From Oryzibacter oryziterrae (GTDB taxonomy: Bacteria > Pseudomonadota > Alphaproteobacteria > Rhizobiales > Pleomorphomonadaceae), in assembly GCF_021864535.1 (NCBI RefSeq), contig NZ_JAKJIC010000002.1, forward strand, positions 1 to 64,000: 64,000 nucleotides of DNA, in the 5' to 3' direction. The position numbers and the translations under genes were made by a program. The notes beneath the pieces were generated by a model. It saw nothing but the letters and a program-made list of their open reading frames with translations, had not been told where the DNA came from and made no database searches. Of this stretch, positions 1 to 8,690 are shown piece after piece (the first letter of the stretch is position 1; each line of letters begins with the position of its first letter).

Positions 1-1
1 G

Positions 2-661
2 GCCGCACGGCTTGAGCATTCGATCCGCGAGATCCGTGACGAAGTGGTCGCCACCTCGGGCGTGGTCGAGCATTCCAAGACGGAGGCCGACAGCTCGGCC
101 CGCGAGATCAAGGACTTGAACGACGCGGCCATCGGCATCGGGTCGGTGGTGGAAATCATCCGCGCCATCGCCGAGCAGACCAATCTGCTGGCGCTCAACG
201 CCTCCATTGAAGCCGCGCGTGCGGGTGACGCCGGACGCGGCTTTGCGGTGGTGGCCGGTGAAGTGAAGGCCCTGGCCGAACAGACCGGCAAGGCCACGGC
301 GGAAATCTCGGGCCGCATCGCCGACATCCAGTCGAAGACAGGCGGGACCGCCGCGCGCATTGCCGCCATTGCCGGCATGATGGACCAGATCAACCGCATG
401 ACCCTGACCGTCGCCGAGGCGGTGGAGAAGCAGACCGCTGAGACGCGCGAGATCTCCAATGCTTCCGAAGCGGCCGCGGAAGGCGCAGGATCGCTGGCCG
501 CCAGCATCAGCAGCGTTTCGGCCATGGTGTCGCGCACCACGGCGACAGCGGAGACGCTGCGCCATCACTCGACGGAAGTGAAGCGGCAGGCGTCGGACCT
601 GTCGCGGGAGATCGATGGCTTCGTCGACGCCTTCCGGAAGGGACCGCTGGCGCGGGGGTGA
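2..661 (+). CDS. Methyl-accepting chemotaxis protein, C-terminal part (5' end outside window)
   Basis: This is the cytoplasmic signalling domain of a chemoreceptor, which controls CheA/CheW activity. The reading frame is open from base 2, so the gene starts upstream and only its last 219 codons are visible. The hallmark hairpin tip is present ([20 protein letters not shown], then [18 protein letters not shown]), flanked by Ala/Glu/Ser-rich coiled-coil heptads. The protein ends in a short basic tail (RKGPLARG) with no CheR-docking pentapeptide. The sensory domain is not visible, so the ligand cannot be guessed. A second, complete chemoreceptor lies at 30.5 kb. Confidence 0.93.
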   Translation, partial: AARLEHSIREIRDEVVATSGVVEHSKTEADSSAREIKDLNDAAIGIGSVVEIIRAIAEQTNLLALNASIEAARAGDAGRGFAVVAGEVKALAEQTGKATAEISGRIADIQSKTGGTAARIAAIAGMMDQINRMTLTVAEAVEKQTAETREISNASEAAAEGAGSLAASISSVSAMVSRTTATAETLRHHSTEVKRQASDLSREIDGFVDAFRKGPLARG

Positions 662-810
662 CGGGCAATGCTCCGGTGAGTACGCTCGCGGTGGGGCAAA
701 GGCGACGTCACGGAACAGGGAATCGCTGCGAGGCGCGCTGGCTCCGCAGCTCGCGGCAACGGTCGGCCCCGCGATGGAGGCGCCTCGATTTACGTCGCCT
801 TCCTGCATGA

Positions 811-850
811 AATAGATTCAGTTTCTTCTAATATATGAATATCTGAAATA
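811..850. promoter_or_regulatory. AT-rich element upstream of the YeeE pair
   Basis: A sharply AT-rich patch in GC-rich DNA, containing ATAT-ATGA-ATAT at 831-842. It sits about 100 bases before the likely YeeE start, where a promoter or operator would be expected. Split YeeE genes are often controlled by ArsR-type sulfur sensors that bind AT-rich palindromes, but no such regulator is in the window. The assignment is tentative. Confidence 0.25.
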
Positions 851-938
851 ACTTTGCGTCCTAGAGCGCCGGGGGAATATGGCTTGCCTTCAAGCCGCAG
901 GCCGACCATGCGACAATGCACACTCGCCGCCTTTTGCC

Positions 939-1370
939 ATGGAGCCGCAGTTGACCGAATTCACCCCCTACGCTTCCCTCGCCGGGGGACTGTTGATCGG
1001 ATTGTCGGCCGTTCTCCTGATGGCGGGGCTTGGCCGCATCGCCGGCATCACCGGAATCGTCGGGCATCTGTTGCCGCCCTGGCGCGGCGAGGTCAAGGGA
1101 CGCGCCGCCTTTGTCGCCGGTCTGGTGGCCGCACCGCTGATCTTCACGCTGTTCCATCTGCCGCTGCATGCGGTGACCGTCGCTGCGTCGACACCCGCGC
1201 TCGTGGTGGCCGGACTCGCGGTCGGTGCCGGGACGGTGCTCGGCAATGGATGCACCAGCGGCCATGGCGTCTGCGGTCTGGCGCGTCTGTCGCCTCGATC
1301 CCTGGCTGCGACGCTGACCTTCATGGCGGTCGCCTTCGTGACCGTCTTCATTGTCCGTCACGTGATCTGA
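939..1370 (+). CDS. YeeE/YedE family sulfur-compound transporter, first half
   Basis: An inner-membrane protein of about 143 residues, almost entirely hydrophobic with about four membrane segments. It carries the family signature Asn-Gly-Cys-Thr-Ser-Gly-His-Gly-Val-Cys-Gly around its conserved cysteines. Full-length YeeE proteins are known to import thiosulfate; here the fold is split over two adjacent genes. An ATG at 879 would add 20 residues of non-membrane sequence. I prefer 939 because family members begin just before the first helix, although neither start has a convincing ribosome site. The partner follows after 9 bases, so the two are surely co-transcribed. Substrate assignment rests on family knowledge. 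Confidence 0.85.
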   Translation: MEPQLTEFTPYASLAGGLLIGLSAVLLMAGLGRIAGITGIVGHLLPPWRGEVKGRAAFVAGLVAAPLIFTLFHLPLHAVTVAASTPALVVAGLAVGAGTVLGNGCTSGHGVCGLARLSPRSLAATLTFMAVAFVTVFIVRHVI

Positions 1371-1379
1371 GGTCTGACG

Positions 1380-1820
1380 ATGCGTATCGCCCTGCAAGCC
1401 ATCGCCGGCCTGATCTTCGGCCTTGGTCTCCTGATCTCCGGCATGGCCGATCCGGCCAAGGTGCTGAACTTCCTCGACCTGTTCGGCAGCTTCGATCCGA
1501 GCCTGATCCTCGTGATGGGCGGGGCGGTGATGCTCACCTTCGTTGGCTATCGCCTGGCCTTTCGGCGCGGTCAACCCTGGCTCGCCAGCCGCTTCGACCT
1601 GCCGGTTCTCAAAGCCATCGACCTGCGCCTTGTTGCCGGTGCCGCGCTGTTCGGCCTCGGCTGGGGGCTCGCCGGCTTCTGCCCCGGCCCGGCGCTGGTG
1701 TCGATCACGCTGGCTGGAACCTCGGGACTGATCTTCGTGGCGTCCATGCTGCTGGCAATGACGGTGACGCAATCCTGGCTCGTCCGCCGTCAACAGGTGG
1801 CCGGCGCCGACGCCTCCTGA
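1380..1820 (+). CDS. YeeE/YedE family (DUF6691-type) transporter, second half
   Basis: A 146-residue membrane protein with about four hydrophobic helices and the conserved motif Gly-Leu-Ala-Gly-Phe-Cys-Pro-Gly-Pro near residue 102. This motif is the second cysteine-bearing element of the YeeE fold. Together with the preceding gene it should assemble a pseudo-symmetric transporter for thiosulfate or a related sulfur compound. A strong inverted repeat follows it, ending the two-gene unit. No sulfur dioxygenase, rhodanese or regulator gene accompanies the pair here, so the physiological role is inferred from the family alone. Confidence 0.85.
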   Translation: MRIALQAIAGLIFGLGLLISGMADPAKVLNFLDLFGSFDPSLILVMGGAVMLTFVGYRLAFRRGQPWLASRFDLPVLKAIDLRLVAGAALFGLGWGLAGFCPGPALVSITLAGTSGLIFVASMLLAMTVTQSWLVRRQQVAGADAS

Positions 1821-1854
1821 GCGACCCTTTCGAGATCAGCCATGTGGACATGAC

Positions 1855-1888
1855 AAACGGGCGGGGCGCCATCGCATCCCGCCCGTTT
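1855..1888. terminator. Bidirectional rho-independent terminator
   Basis: A perfect 11-bp stem (AAACGGGCGGG paired with CCCGCCCGTTT) with a 12-base loop lies between the convergent YeeE-like gene and the acidic repeat protein. The A-run on one side and T-run on the other let it serve both strands. Confidence 0.85.
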
Positions 1889-1938
1889 CATATTGTTCGA
1901 TGCCCCGTCATGGGGACGACCGGGGCCAGCCGCCGATC

Positions 1939-3213
1939 TTACTGACCGTCGTCGGCGCCATCATCGGAGCTATCGTCACCGCCGTCATCAGCGCTGTCGT
2001 CGCCGCCGTCGTCCTGGCTGTCGGCGCTGTCGCCACCGTCATCGGGAGCGTCGGCGCTGTCGCCGCCATCATCGGGGGCGTCCGCACTGTCGCCACCGTC
2101 GTCGGGAGCGTCGGCGCTATCGCCGCCATCATCGGGGGCGTCGGCGCTGTCGCCGCCGTCAGCGGGAGCGTCGGCACTATCGGCACCAGCGTCCTCGCTG
2201 TTCACCGCTTCATCGGTGGCTGCGCTGTCTTCCTCGCTGGTGGCCTCGGTGTCGACCTGATCGATCTCGTCGGAGAGGCCGCTCTCTTCGTAGGAAGCGT
2301 CGACAGAGGCTTCGATCTCGGAGTCGGTGTCGATCTCGGAGGAATACTCGCTATATTCTTCCGAGGTCGCGCTGAGCTCGTAGGATTCCTCGACCGAGAC
2401 GGTCTCCTCATAGGATTCCCAGGAATACTCTTCGTAGTAGCTGTAGGACTCGGTGTAGAAGTAGCTGGTTTCCTGCGAAGCGTAGGTCCAGTAGGTCTTG
2501 TAGTCGGCCGCATAGGTGGGATCGTAGGCGACCACATACTCATAGGTGCCGGACGAGTAGCCGAAGACTTCCGCCAGCAGCAGGTCGACCATCCACAGGG
2601 CGGCGGCGTCCTCATTGGCCTTGTTGGCTTCGGCCAGCAGGGCGAGCAGGCGGGCGTCGGACGCCGAATAGCGCGAGTCCTTGCCATGCTTGGAGGACAT
2701 CTCGGTGACCTTGGCGGTCAGCGCCTGGATGCGCTTGCTGTTCTCGCCCTTGGCCTTGTCCGAACCGCCGGACTTCTTGGGGGCGACAACCTGGGCATAC
2801 TGACGGAACAGGCCGTTCAGCGCCGTGAGATCCTTGTCGATCTTGGCGTCTTCGATGCCGGACAGGTCCTGGGCGCTGCCGAGCTTGGCAAGCGCGGTGG
2901 CCGCGGCGGGCAGAGCCTTGCCGAGAGCCTTGCTGTCCTTCTTCTTGGCGGCAGCGTCGAGAGCCTGGTAGGCATCGATCGTGTCGCTGAGCGCCTTGGC
3001 GAAGGTGGCCGACTTTGCACGCGTGTCCTTGGGCAGGGCGGCGTAGGTGTTGGCAATCGACAGCACCGCAACAGCCTGCTGCTCCAGCAGCTTGGCAGCG
3101 GAGGTCTGAACCGCAGCTGCCATCGCCGGCAGGGCAGGCGCTGCAACAAAGGCAAAGCTGCCTGTCGCCAGGGCGACCTGGAGGAGCAATACACGTGACA
3201 GTTTTTTCGACAT
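1939..3213 (-). CDS. Secreted acidic, Tyr/Ser/Glu-rich protein with tandem repeats; unknown function
   Basis: A 424-residue protein that I do not recognise. Residues 1-31 form a clean signal peptide ending Ala-Met-Ala. Residues 32-230 are Ala/Lys-rich and probably helical. Residues about 235-320 are exceptionally rich in Tyr, Ser and Glu (SYSYYEEYSWESYEE and similar). The C-terminal third is almost purely Asp/Glu/Ser/Ala/Gly and includes six 10-residue repeats of the type DSADAPDDGG. The strong net negative charge suggests cation binding or an extended cell-surface role; this is inference. The start is supported by AAGGGA upstream of the ATG. The opposite strand holds a long valine/glycine frame that is only a shadow of the repeats. 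Confidence 0.8.
   Translation of the reverse strand: MSKKLSRVLLLQVALATGSFAFVAAPALPAMAAAVQTSAAKLLEQQAVAVLSIANTYAALPKDTRAKSATFAKALSDTIDAYQALDAAAKKKDSKALGKALPAAATALAKLGSAQDLSGIEDAKIDKDLTALNGLFRQYAQVVAPKKSGGSDKAKGENSKRIQALTAKVTEMSSKHGKDSRYSASDARLLALLAEANKANEDAAALWMVDLLLAEVFGYSSGTYEYVVAYDPTYAADYKTYWTYASQETSYFYTESYSYYEEYSWESYEETVSVEESYELSATSEEYSEYSSEIDTDSEIEASVDASYEESGLSDEIDQVDTEATSEEDSAATDEAVNSEDAGADSADAPADGGDSADAPDDGGDSADAPDDGGDSADAPDDGGDSADAPDDGGDSADSQDDGGDDSADDGGDDSSDDGADDGQ
2002..2181 (-). repeat. 30-bp coding tandem repeat, six units
   Basis: Six consecutive 30-bp units encode decapeptides. Read in the protein direction they are one DSADAPADGG, four identical DSADAPDDGG, and a final DSADSQDDGG. 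The near-identity of the units at DNA level indicates recent expansion, and copy number is likely to vary between strains. Confidence 0.9.
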
Positions 3214-3586
3214 TTAGGTTCCCTTGAGTGGAAGGACATCTGCCGATTGTTGGCTGAACGGCAGTTACAGGTTCAAAAGTCTGGGTAATCCGGCTTCCAA
3301 GGCATCTTGGCGATGGGCATACGACAACGCGAGAACGCGACCGGCTGCGGCGACGGCAGATCCGGCGGAGGTCCTTGAATCCTTTTCGGTACGCCCCACA
3401 CAACTCTACCTAATATATTGGGAGCTCCGAAAATCAGGTTAATTGCGACAGTTTCCAAAGAGTTAGCTTGCGCCTCGCAGAGATTGCGGAGGCGTGAGAC
3501 AACCTTACGGTCTGATTGTGGTGACAATTTGCAGAAATAGTTTCGTTGTCTGCGGGCGAAGTGTCGTCGCACGACACGGCATCGGA
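3214..3586. other. Intergenic region, no gene seen
   Basis: This 373-bp stretch lies upstream of the acidic protein and downstream of the multicopper oxidase, both on the minus strand. It is more AT-rich than its surroundings and should hold the promoter of the acidic protein. It contains a GC-rich inverted repeat near 3471-3493 and a 7-bp stem (GTGTCGT/ACGACAC) at 3561-3577 just after the oxidase stop, which could help end its transcript. I see no convincing open reading frame. Confidence 0.5.
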
Positions 3587-5044
3587 TCAGAGCACGCGGA
3601 TGTATCCCATCATGCCCGTCTCCTGATGCTCGATCACATGGCAATGCAGCATCCAGTCGCCGGGGTTGTCGGCGACGAAGGCGACGCGGGCGCGCTCGCG
3701 CGGAACGGTCAGCACCGTGTCGGTGTAATGCGGTGGCAGGTTGTTCTTGTTCGAACCGAGATAGGTGAAGCTGTGACCGTGGAAGTGGATCGGGTGGAAC
3801 TGCTTGGAGATGTTGGAAAACTCGAAGATGTAGCTCTTGCCGCGCTCCAGCACGGCCAAAGGCGGCGGCAGCTTCTCGTGGCCGGTCTCCGGCCAGGTGG
3901 TCTTGTTGATCGACCAGAAGGTCTTCTGGCTGAGGCAGAGGCTGTCGATGCCCGGAAAGCGCTCGGCGTCCGCCGCCAGCAGCGAGCCTTGCGCGGTCGA
4001 CGAAAGCTCGAAGGCGATGGTGGTGGCGTTGCCAAGGTCCGGTGCCGCCACACGCGAGGCGGCAAGCGGGGCCGGATCGAAGGCTTGGGTCCGCTTCGGC
4101 GTGCCTGACGCCTTGAGATGGGCGAGGACGGCGCCTCCGGCAGTCCGATAGTCCATGAAGGTGGCGACGCCGCCATCGGCCGGCGTGCGGACCACCAGAT
4201 CGATGCGCATGGCCGATCCCATGCGCCAGGTTTCCAGCGGGAAGGGCGTCACCGCCATGCCGTCGACGGCAATGATCGCCGCCTCGGCGCCCTCGAGGCC
4301 GAGCTCGAGAATGCGCGTCGGATCCACATTGTAGAAGCGGATGCGGACGTCGGCGCCGGCGGGAACGGCGATCTCGGGCTCTACCTGGAAGTTGACGCTG
4401 CGCAGCTTGCCGAAGGTGCCGGCATTGGCGGCACCATTGTCGGTGAGGAAGGGTTCGAAGGTGGGCGCGGTGCCGTCCGGGCTCATGTGCCAGTCGCGAT
4501 AGACCAGCACTTCCTCGTGGTCATAGGGCTCGGTTTCATCCCCCTCGACGATGATCAGGCCGGCGAGACCGCGACCGAGCTGTTCGGCCGTGTTGCAATG
4601 GGTGTGGAACAGGTAGCTGCCGGTATCGGGCGGCACGAAGCTGTAGTCATAGCTTCTGCCCGGCGCCACCGGATATTGTGAGATATAGGGCACGCCGTCC
4701 TGATCGATCGGAATGCGCAGGCCATGCCAGTGGATCGACACGTGTTCATTGGCGCGCGTGAGATTGTTGACGAGATGGGTGTCCAGCCGGTCGCCCAGCT
4801 TCATGCGCACGATGGGGAGCGGGGTGTCCGGCGAAAAGGTCCAGAGCGGCAGGTTGCGGCCGCCAAAGCAGGGCAGGGACTGCGGCCGCTCGGCGACGTC
4901 GAGCTCAAGCCTGACGGTTCGTCCTGACGTCGGCTTGGGTACGGGGCCGGGATTGCGCGGATTGGCAAAGGAGGGGCGGGGTTGGGCGAGAGACAGGAGC
5001 GGCAAGGCGGCCGCACTGGTCAACAGTGCTCGGCGGGACAGCAT
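3587..5044 (-). CDS. Multicopper oxidase (laccase-like), Tat-exported
   Basis: A 485-residue periplasmic copper oxidase. The N-terminus MLSRRALLTSAAALPLLSLA fits a twin-arginine signal peptide. All copper-binding motifs are present: His-Trp-His-Gly near residue 105, His-Thr-His-Cys, then His-Pro-Ile-His-Phe-His-Gly-His and the C-terminal His-Cys-His-Val-Ile-Glu-His-x4-Met, which supplies type 1, 2 and 3 copper ligands including an axial Met. The start at 5044 is chosen over 5065 because GAAGGAGG lies just before it. Members oxidise Cu(I), other metals or phenolics with reduction of oxygen to water. No copper-resistance neighbours are visible, so the substrate is open. Confidence 0.92.
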   Translation of the reverse strand: MLSRRALLTSAAALPLLSLAQPRPSFANPRNPGPVPKPTSGRTVRLELDVAERPQSLPCFGGRNLPLWTFSPDTPLPIVRMKLGDRLDTHLVNNLTRANEHVSIHWHGLRIPIDQDGVPYISQYPVAPGRSYDYSFVPPDTGSYLFHTHCNTAEQLGRGLAGLIIVEGDETEPYDHEEVLVYRDWHMSPDGTAPTFEPFLTDNGAANAGTFGKLRSVNFQVEPEIAVPAGADVRIRFYNVDPTRILELGLEGAEAAIIAVDGMAVTPFPLETWRMGSAMRIDLVVRTPADGGVATFMDYRTAGGAVLAHLKASGTPKRTQAFDPAPLAASRVAAPDLGNATTIAFELSSTAQGSLLAADAERFPGIDSLCLSQKTFWSINKTTWPETGHEKLPPPLAVLERGKSYIFEFSNISKQFHPIHFHGHSFTYLGSNKNNLPPHYTDTVLTVPRERARVAFVADNPGDWMLHCHVIEHQETGMMGYIRVL

Positions 5045-5177
5045 TCGCGCCTCCTTCAAAAACATGAATGCTGTTTACATCTTTTCAGGCGAAAGGCAAT
5101 CCGGGACATTGCCCATGGTGCGGCGTGACCGCTCCTGGCGCTCTAGCAGAGGGATTTCGCGAGAATGTGACGGTCCA

Positions 5178-7757
5178 TCAGGACCGGGCACGCCAGGACT
5201 GGCGGGCGGCAAAGTCCACGATGGCACTGGCGGGCATCGGGCGAGCCAGGCCGTACCCCTGAAGGAAGTCGCAATCGAGCGCCTTGAGCACCTGCACATG
5301 CGCGTCGGTTTCGACGCCCTCGGCAAGCACGCGGATGCCCAGCGAATGGCCCATCTGGATGATGGCCTGCACCAGACCGCGCTGTTCGGTGGAGCTGGTG
5401 ATCGCGGCGATCAACTGACGGTCGATCTTGAGCAGGCTCGGACGCAGGCGCAACAGGCTGACGATCGAGGCATGCCCGGTGCCGAAGTCGTCGATCTCGA
5501 TGTTGATGCCAAGGGCACCGAGATGATGCAGCGTGGTGGCAACCGGCTCGTCGATCTCGTCAAGAAAGATGGATTCGAGCAGTTCGAAGGCAATCGTGCC
5601 CGGGCGGATGGGCAGCGTCGACAGGGACTTGATCAGGCTCGGATCGCGCAGGCGCTCGGAAGAGACGTTGACCGAACACTTGGGGACGATAAAGCCGCGT
5701 GCCTCCCAGGCTGCGCAATCGGCGAGGGCCTGTTCCAGGATCCGCCGGTCGATCTCGGCGACCATGTCGAGATCCTGCGCGATGGCCAGAAACTTGTCCG
5801 GCGCCAGCAGACCACGGGTTGGGTGCTGCCAGCGTGCCAGCGTCTCGACGCCGACGATATCGAGCGTCTGCCCGCAAAACTGCGGCTGGTAGACGGGAAC
5901 GAACTCGCCGCGGTCAAGACCAAGCAGGATCTCGTCCGAAGTCTGGCGGTTGAGCACCATGCGGTTGCGCGATTCGTCGGTGAAGAATTCGAAGCGGTTC
6001 CGCCCCTTGTTCTTGGCCTGATAGAGCGCGATGTCGGCGTTGAGCAGCAACTGGCGCGGATCGAGGCCGCTGCCGTGGCCGACAGAGATGCCGACGCTGG
6101 CGCCGTAGCGGCATTCTATGTGATCAACATGCACCGGCTTGCGCATGGCATCGATGATGCGCGTGGCAAGCTCGGCCAGGTCTTCGAGATCGGTGAGACC
6201 GGGCGCAAACAGCGCAAACTCGTCGCCGCCGATGCGTGCCGCGAAGTCGCCTTCGCGGGTGTTCTCCCGCAGGATCGCCGCCGCCTTGTGCAGCACGGTG
6301 TCGCCGACATCGTGACCATAGGTGTCGTTGATCTGCTTGAAGCGGTCGAGGTCGATGTGCAAGACGCCGAGCCCTTGCGACGACAGGTCAGGATCGAGCG
6401 CCATGCGAACAAGCTGGCTGTCGAGATAGCGCCGATTGGGCAGGCTCGTCAGGGGATCCAGAAGCGCCACGCGCTCGATTTCGGCCTTGGCGATTTCCAG
6501 TTCACGGTTGCGGGCCTCGGCAAGGCGATGGGCATCTTCGAGGGCCTTGCGCAACATGCGGTCGTCGGTGACGTCCCAGTTGGCGCCGATCATGCGTCGG
6601 TGACCGTCGGCGTCGATGAAGGGGAGGGTGTGCGAGCGGATGAAGCGGACCTCGCCGCTGGCCACGATCACCCGGAACTCATCGAAGAACGGCAGCAGGT
6701 TGGCGACGTGGTGATTGACCTTGGCAAACACCCTGTCCCGGTCTTCGGGATGCAGCATGTTCTCCCACAGGCCGCCGATCAGGACCTGCTGTGTCTCTTC
6801 CACCTGGTAGACGCGGAACATGCCGGCGTCCCATCCGGCGGTGCCGGCATCGAAGTCTGCCTCGAAAACACCGATGCGCGACGCTTCCAGCGCGACCTGC
6901 AGCCGCCGTGACAGGCGCTCGAGGGTCTGCTCGGAGCGCTTGCGCTCGGTGATGTCGATATCGGTGCCGACGATGCGAAGCGGCTTGCCGTCCTGGCCCC
7001 ATTCAACCGTGGTACTGCGGCACTCGATCCAGATCCACTCGCCGTTCGTTCGCCGCAGTCGATAGTCGTAGACGTTGCATACCTGCTCGCCGTTTCGCTG
7101 ACGCAGGACAAGGTCGGTGATGCGATCGGTGTCCTCAGGGTGCACCGCAGCCATGAGCTCATCGAGCGAAATGGGCGTTGTGTCCGCGGGATCAAGGCCA
7201 CGGAGCAGCTTCCAGGAGTCGCTGAAATAGGGGCGTTGCCGCCGGGTGTCATATTCCCAGATGCCGGTTCGCGCACTGGCCAGCGCCTGATTCCAGCGGG
7301 CTTGCTTCCTCAGAAGCTCGGTCTCGCGGGCGGCGATGTGGGACATGTCCTGGAACTGCAGAAGGACTGCATTTCGACCGCTTCCGTCGCGCGCTGCCTT
7401 GAGCCAGACGCGGCAATGGGAGACGCTGCCAGCACCATCAAGGCCGATGTCGCGCGTCTCCACCCTGTCAGGGGCCATCAGGAGGACGATCATCAAGGCC
7501 TTGAGAGGGGGATAGTCTTCTGCACGAACCAGGGCACCGAGATGGGCGCTGACGCCGGGACGGAGATCGAAGAGCTCGGCAGCGAGCCCGTTCAGCTCCA
7601 CAATCAGCCCCGTTCCATCGGCAAGCACCGACGGTAACGGCAGTCCGTCAAGCCAGCCCCGCCGAAGCGGCTGCGTACCATCAGGGTTTGTACTTAGTGT
7701 GGTCGCTTGGGTGCTCAACGCGATCTCGATGAGGAAAGACTTATTGTCGTCATACAC
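5178..7757 (-). CDS. PAS-containing diguanylate cyclase/phosphodiesterase (GGDEF-EAL)
   Basis: A c-di-GMP turnover protein of about 859 residues. An N-terminal PAS-like region is followed by two clear PAS/PAC units (around ASARTGIWEYD and ASRIGVFEAD). A GGDEF domain with intact Gly-Gly-Asp-Glu-Phe follows, then an EAL domain. The EAL signature reads Glu-Thr-Leu, but the catalytic set looks complete (NVS, ELLES, DDFGTG, the LLKID lysine, AEGVET, LQGYGLARP), so both activities are plausible. The frame stays open to 8093, but the extra N-terminus has no domain-like sequence and overlaps the neighbouring promoter. I place the start at the GTG at 7757; a TTG at 7718 is an alternative. It has no predicted membrane segment. 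Confidence 0.9.
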   Translation of the reverse strand: MYDDNKSFLIEIALSTQATTLSTNPDGTQPLRRGWLDGLPLPSVLADGTGLIVELNGLAAELFDLRPGVSAHLGALVRAEDYPPLKALMIVLLMAPDRVETRDIGLDGAGSVSHCRVWLKAARDGSGRNAVLLQFQDMSHIAARETELLRKQARWNQALASARTGIWEYDTRRQRPYFSDSWKLLRGLDPADTTPISLDELMAAVHPEDTDRITDLVLRQRNGEQVCNVYDYRLRRTNGEWIWIECRSTTVEWGQDGKPLRIVGTDIDITERKRSEQTLERLSRRLQVALEASRIGVFEADFDAGTAGWDAGMFRVYQVEETQQVLIGGLWENMLHPEDRDRVFAKVNHHVANLLPFFDEFRVIVASGEVRFIRSHTLPFIDADGHRRMIGANWDVTDDRMLRKALEDAHRLAEARNRELEIAKAEIERVALLDPLTSLPNRRYLDSQLVRMALDPDLSSQGLGVLHIDLDRFKQINDTYGHDVGDTVLHKAAAILRENTREGDFAARIGGDEFALFAPGLTDLEDLAELATRIIDAMRKPVHVDHIECRYGASVGISVGHGSGLDPRQLLLNADIALYQAKNKGRNRFEFFTDESRNRMVLNRQTSDEILLGLDRGEFVPVYQPQFCGQTLDIVGVETLARWQHPTRGLLAPDKFLAIAQDLDMVAEIDRRILEQALADCAAWEARGFIVPKCSVNVSSERLRDPSLIKSLSTLPIRPGTIAFELLESIFLDEIDEPVATTLHHLGALGINIEIDDFGTGHASIVSLLRLRPSLLKIDRQLIAAITSSTEQRGLVQAIIQMGHSLGIRVLAEGVETDAHVQVLKALDCDFLQGYGLARPMPASAIVDFAARQSWRARS

Positions 7758-8125
7758 GGTACCATTAAATAGCGAGTAAATAACGAAGTATGCTTTGGGG
7801 TTCTGTCTTGTTCGTGGCGCTTTTGTTGGCGTGAGGTATGCAGAAATATGTACCCGGAGATGATTGTCTCGGCAAAGACTGCAAAAAAGATCATTCAGGC
7901 ATTGTATTGAGACGACAATGCCAAACGCACAGACACAGTGTCGTGGTAGAATTTTCTCGCGTTTGAGTCGTCGGGACGAGGCGCGGGCTCTGCCGCGACG
8001 CGCGGGGGCGGTGCGACAAAATGTGCCAAATGCGTCTGATCCGGTCGCCCGCGTCGGCGTAACCGTCAGGTTGCAGTCAGGTTGGCATGTCATTTCATGT
8101 CAGCCTTGAAATGGAGAAACAGCAA
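7758..8125. other. Divergent intergenic region between the GGDEF-EAL gene and cytochrome b561
   Basis: These 368 bp separate two divergent genes and must contain both promoters. The half next to the GGDEF-EAL gene is AT-rich. A 6-bp inverted repeat (CATTGT/ACAATG) with a 9-base loop lies around 7900-7920. I see no gene here; the frame that runs through it on the minus strand has no recognisable protein content. Confidence 0.45.
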
Positions 8126-8647
8126 ATGAAGAAGTCAAGCCAAGGGTACACGGCCATGCAGCTGGCGCTGCATTGGGGTATCGCCGTCCTGGTGCTCTAC
8201 CAACTGGTCTTCGGCGAAGTGATGGGCGATCTTGGCCATTACCTGCGCGGCCTCAAGGAGAGTGGCGCCCAGCCCGATCCGACGGTGCTTGATCCCCTGA
8301 ACCAGGGCGCAAACCTGCATATCTACGTCGGCATCGCCATTCTGCTTCTGACGGCCATTCGCTTGCTGGTTCGTCTGTCCGTCGGCGCGCCCGAGCCGGT
8401 GCCGGGACCGGCGCTGCAGGTCAAGGTGGCCCAGCTCCTGCATTTTGGCTTCTACGTGCTGCTGTTTGCCGTGCCGGTGACCGGCCTGCTGGCCGAATAT
8501 GTCAGCCGTGAGTTCGGCGACATCCACGAGCTGGCCAAGCCCGTGTTCATCGTGTTCATTCTGGTTCACGCCGGCGCCGCGCTTTACCACCATTTCGTGG
8601 TGAAGGACTCGACGCTCATGCGCATGATGAAGCCGGGCAGCCTCTGA
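8126..8647 (+). CDS. Cytochrome b561 family protein
   Basis: A four-helix inner-membrane dihaem cytochrome of 173 residues. It opens with YTAMQLALHWGIAVLVLYQL, carrying the first haem-ligand His in helix 1. Further histidines sit in LHFGFYVLLFAVPVTG and in the last helix (LVHAGAALYHHFVVKD). The family passes electrons from the quinone pool, for example to periplasmic oxidases or superoxide. The start at 8126 is chosen because GGAG lies 9 bases upstream; the ATGs at 8087 and 8111 lack a ribosome site. It is a single-gene unit ended by the inverted repeat that follows. Confidence 0.9.
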   Translation: MKKSSQGYTAMQLALHWGIAVLVLYQLVFGEVMGDLGHYLRGLKESGAQPDPTVLDPLNQGANLHIYVGIAILLLTAIRLLVRLSVGAPEPVPGPALQVKVAQLLHFGFYVLLFAVPVTGLLAEYVSREFGDIHELAKPVFIVFILVHAGAALYHHFVVKDSTLMRMMKPGSL

Positions 8648-8656
8648 GCCACGGCT

Positions 8657-8690
8657 CGGGCTGACCGGCCTTGTGCCGCCCGTCAGCCCG
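8657..8690. terminator. Inverted repeat between convergent genes
   Basis: A 9-bp perfect stem (CGGGCTGAC/GTCAGCCCG) with a 16-base loop lies at the convergent ends of cytochrome b561 and moaB, overlapping the last codons of moaB. It lacks a strong T-run, so termination efficiency is uncertain. Confidence 0.5.

Noticed and set aside
2002-2181. CRISPR-like array
   Set aside because: The 30-bp repeats are contiguous with no spacers and encode a decapeptide in frame.
1900-3198. 432-codon plus-strand frame rich in Val, Gly and Ile over the acidic protein gene
   Set aside because: It is the reverse-complement shadow of the Asp/Ser/Ala repeats. The minus-strand frame has a signal peptide, ribosome site and coherent composition.
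4713-6911. 732-codon plus-strand frame
   Set aside because: Antisense to the multicopper oxidase and the GGDEF-EAL gene, both with complete catalytic motifs; typical of high-GC antisense frames.
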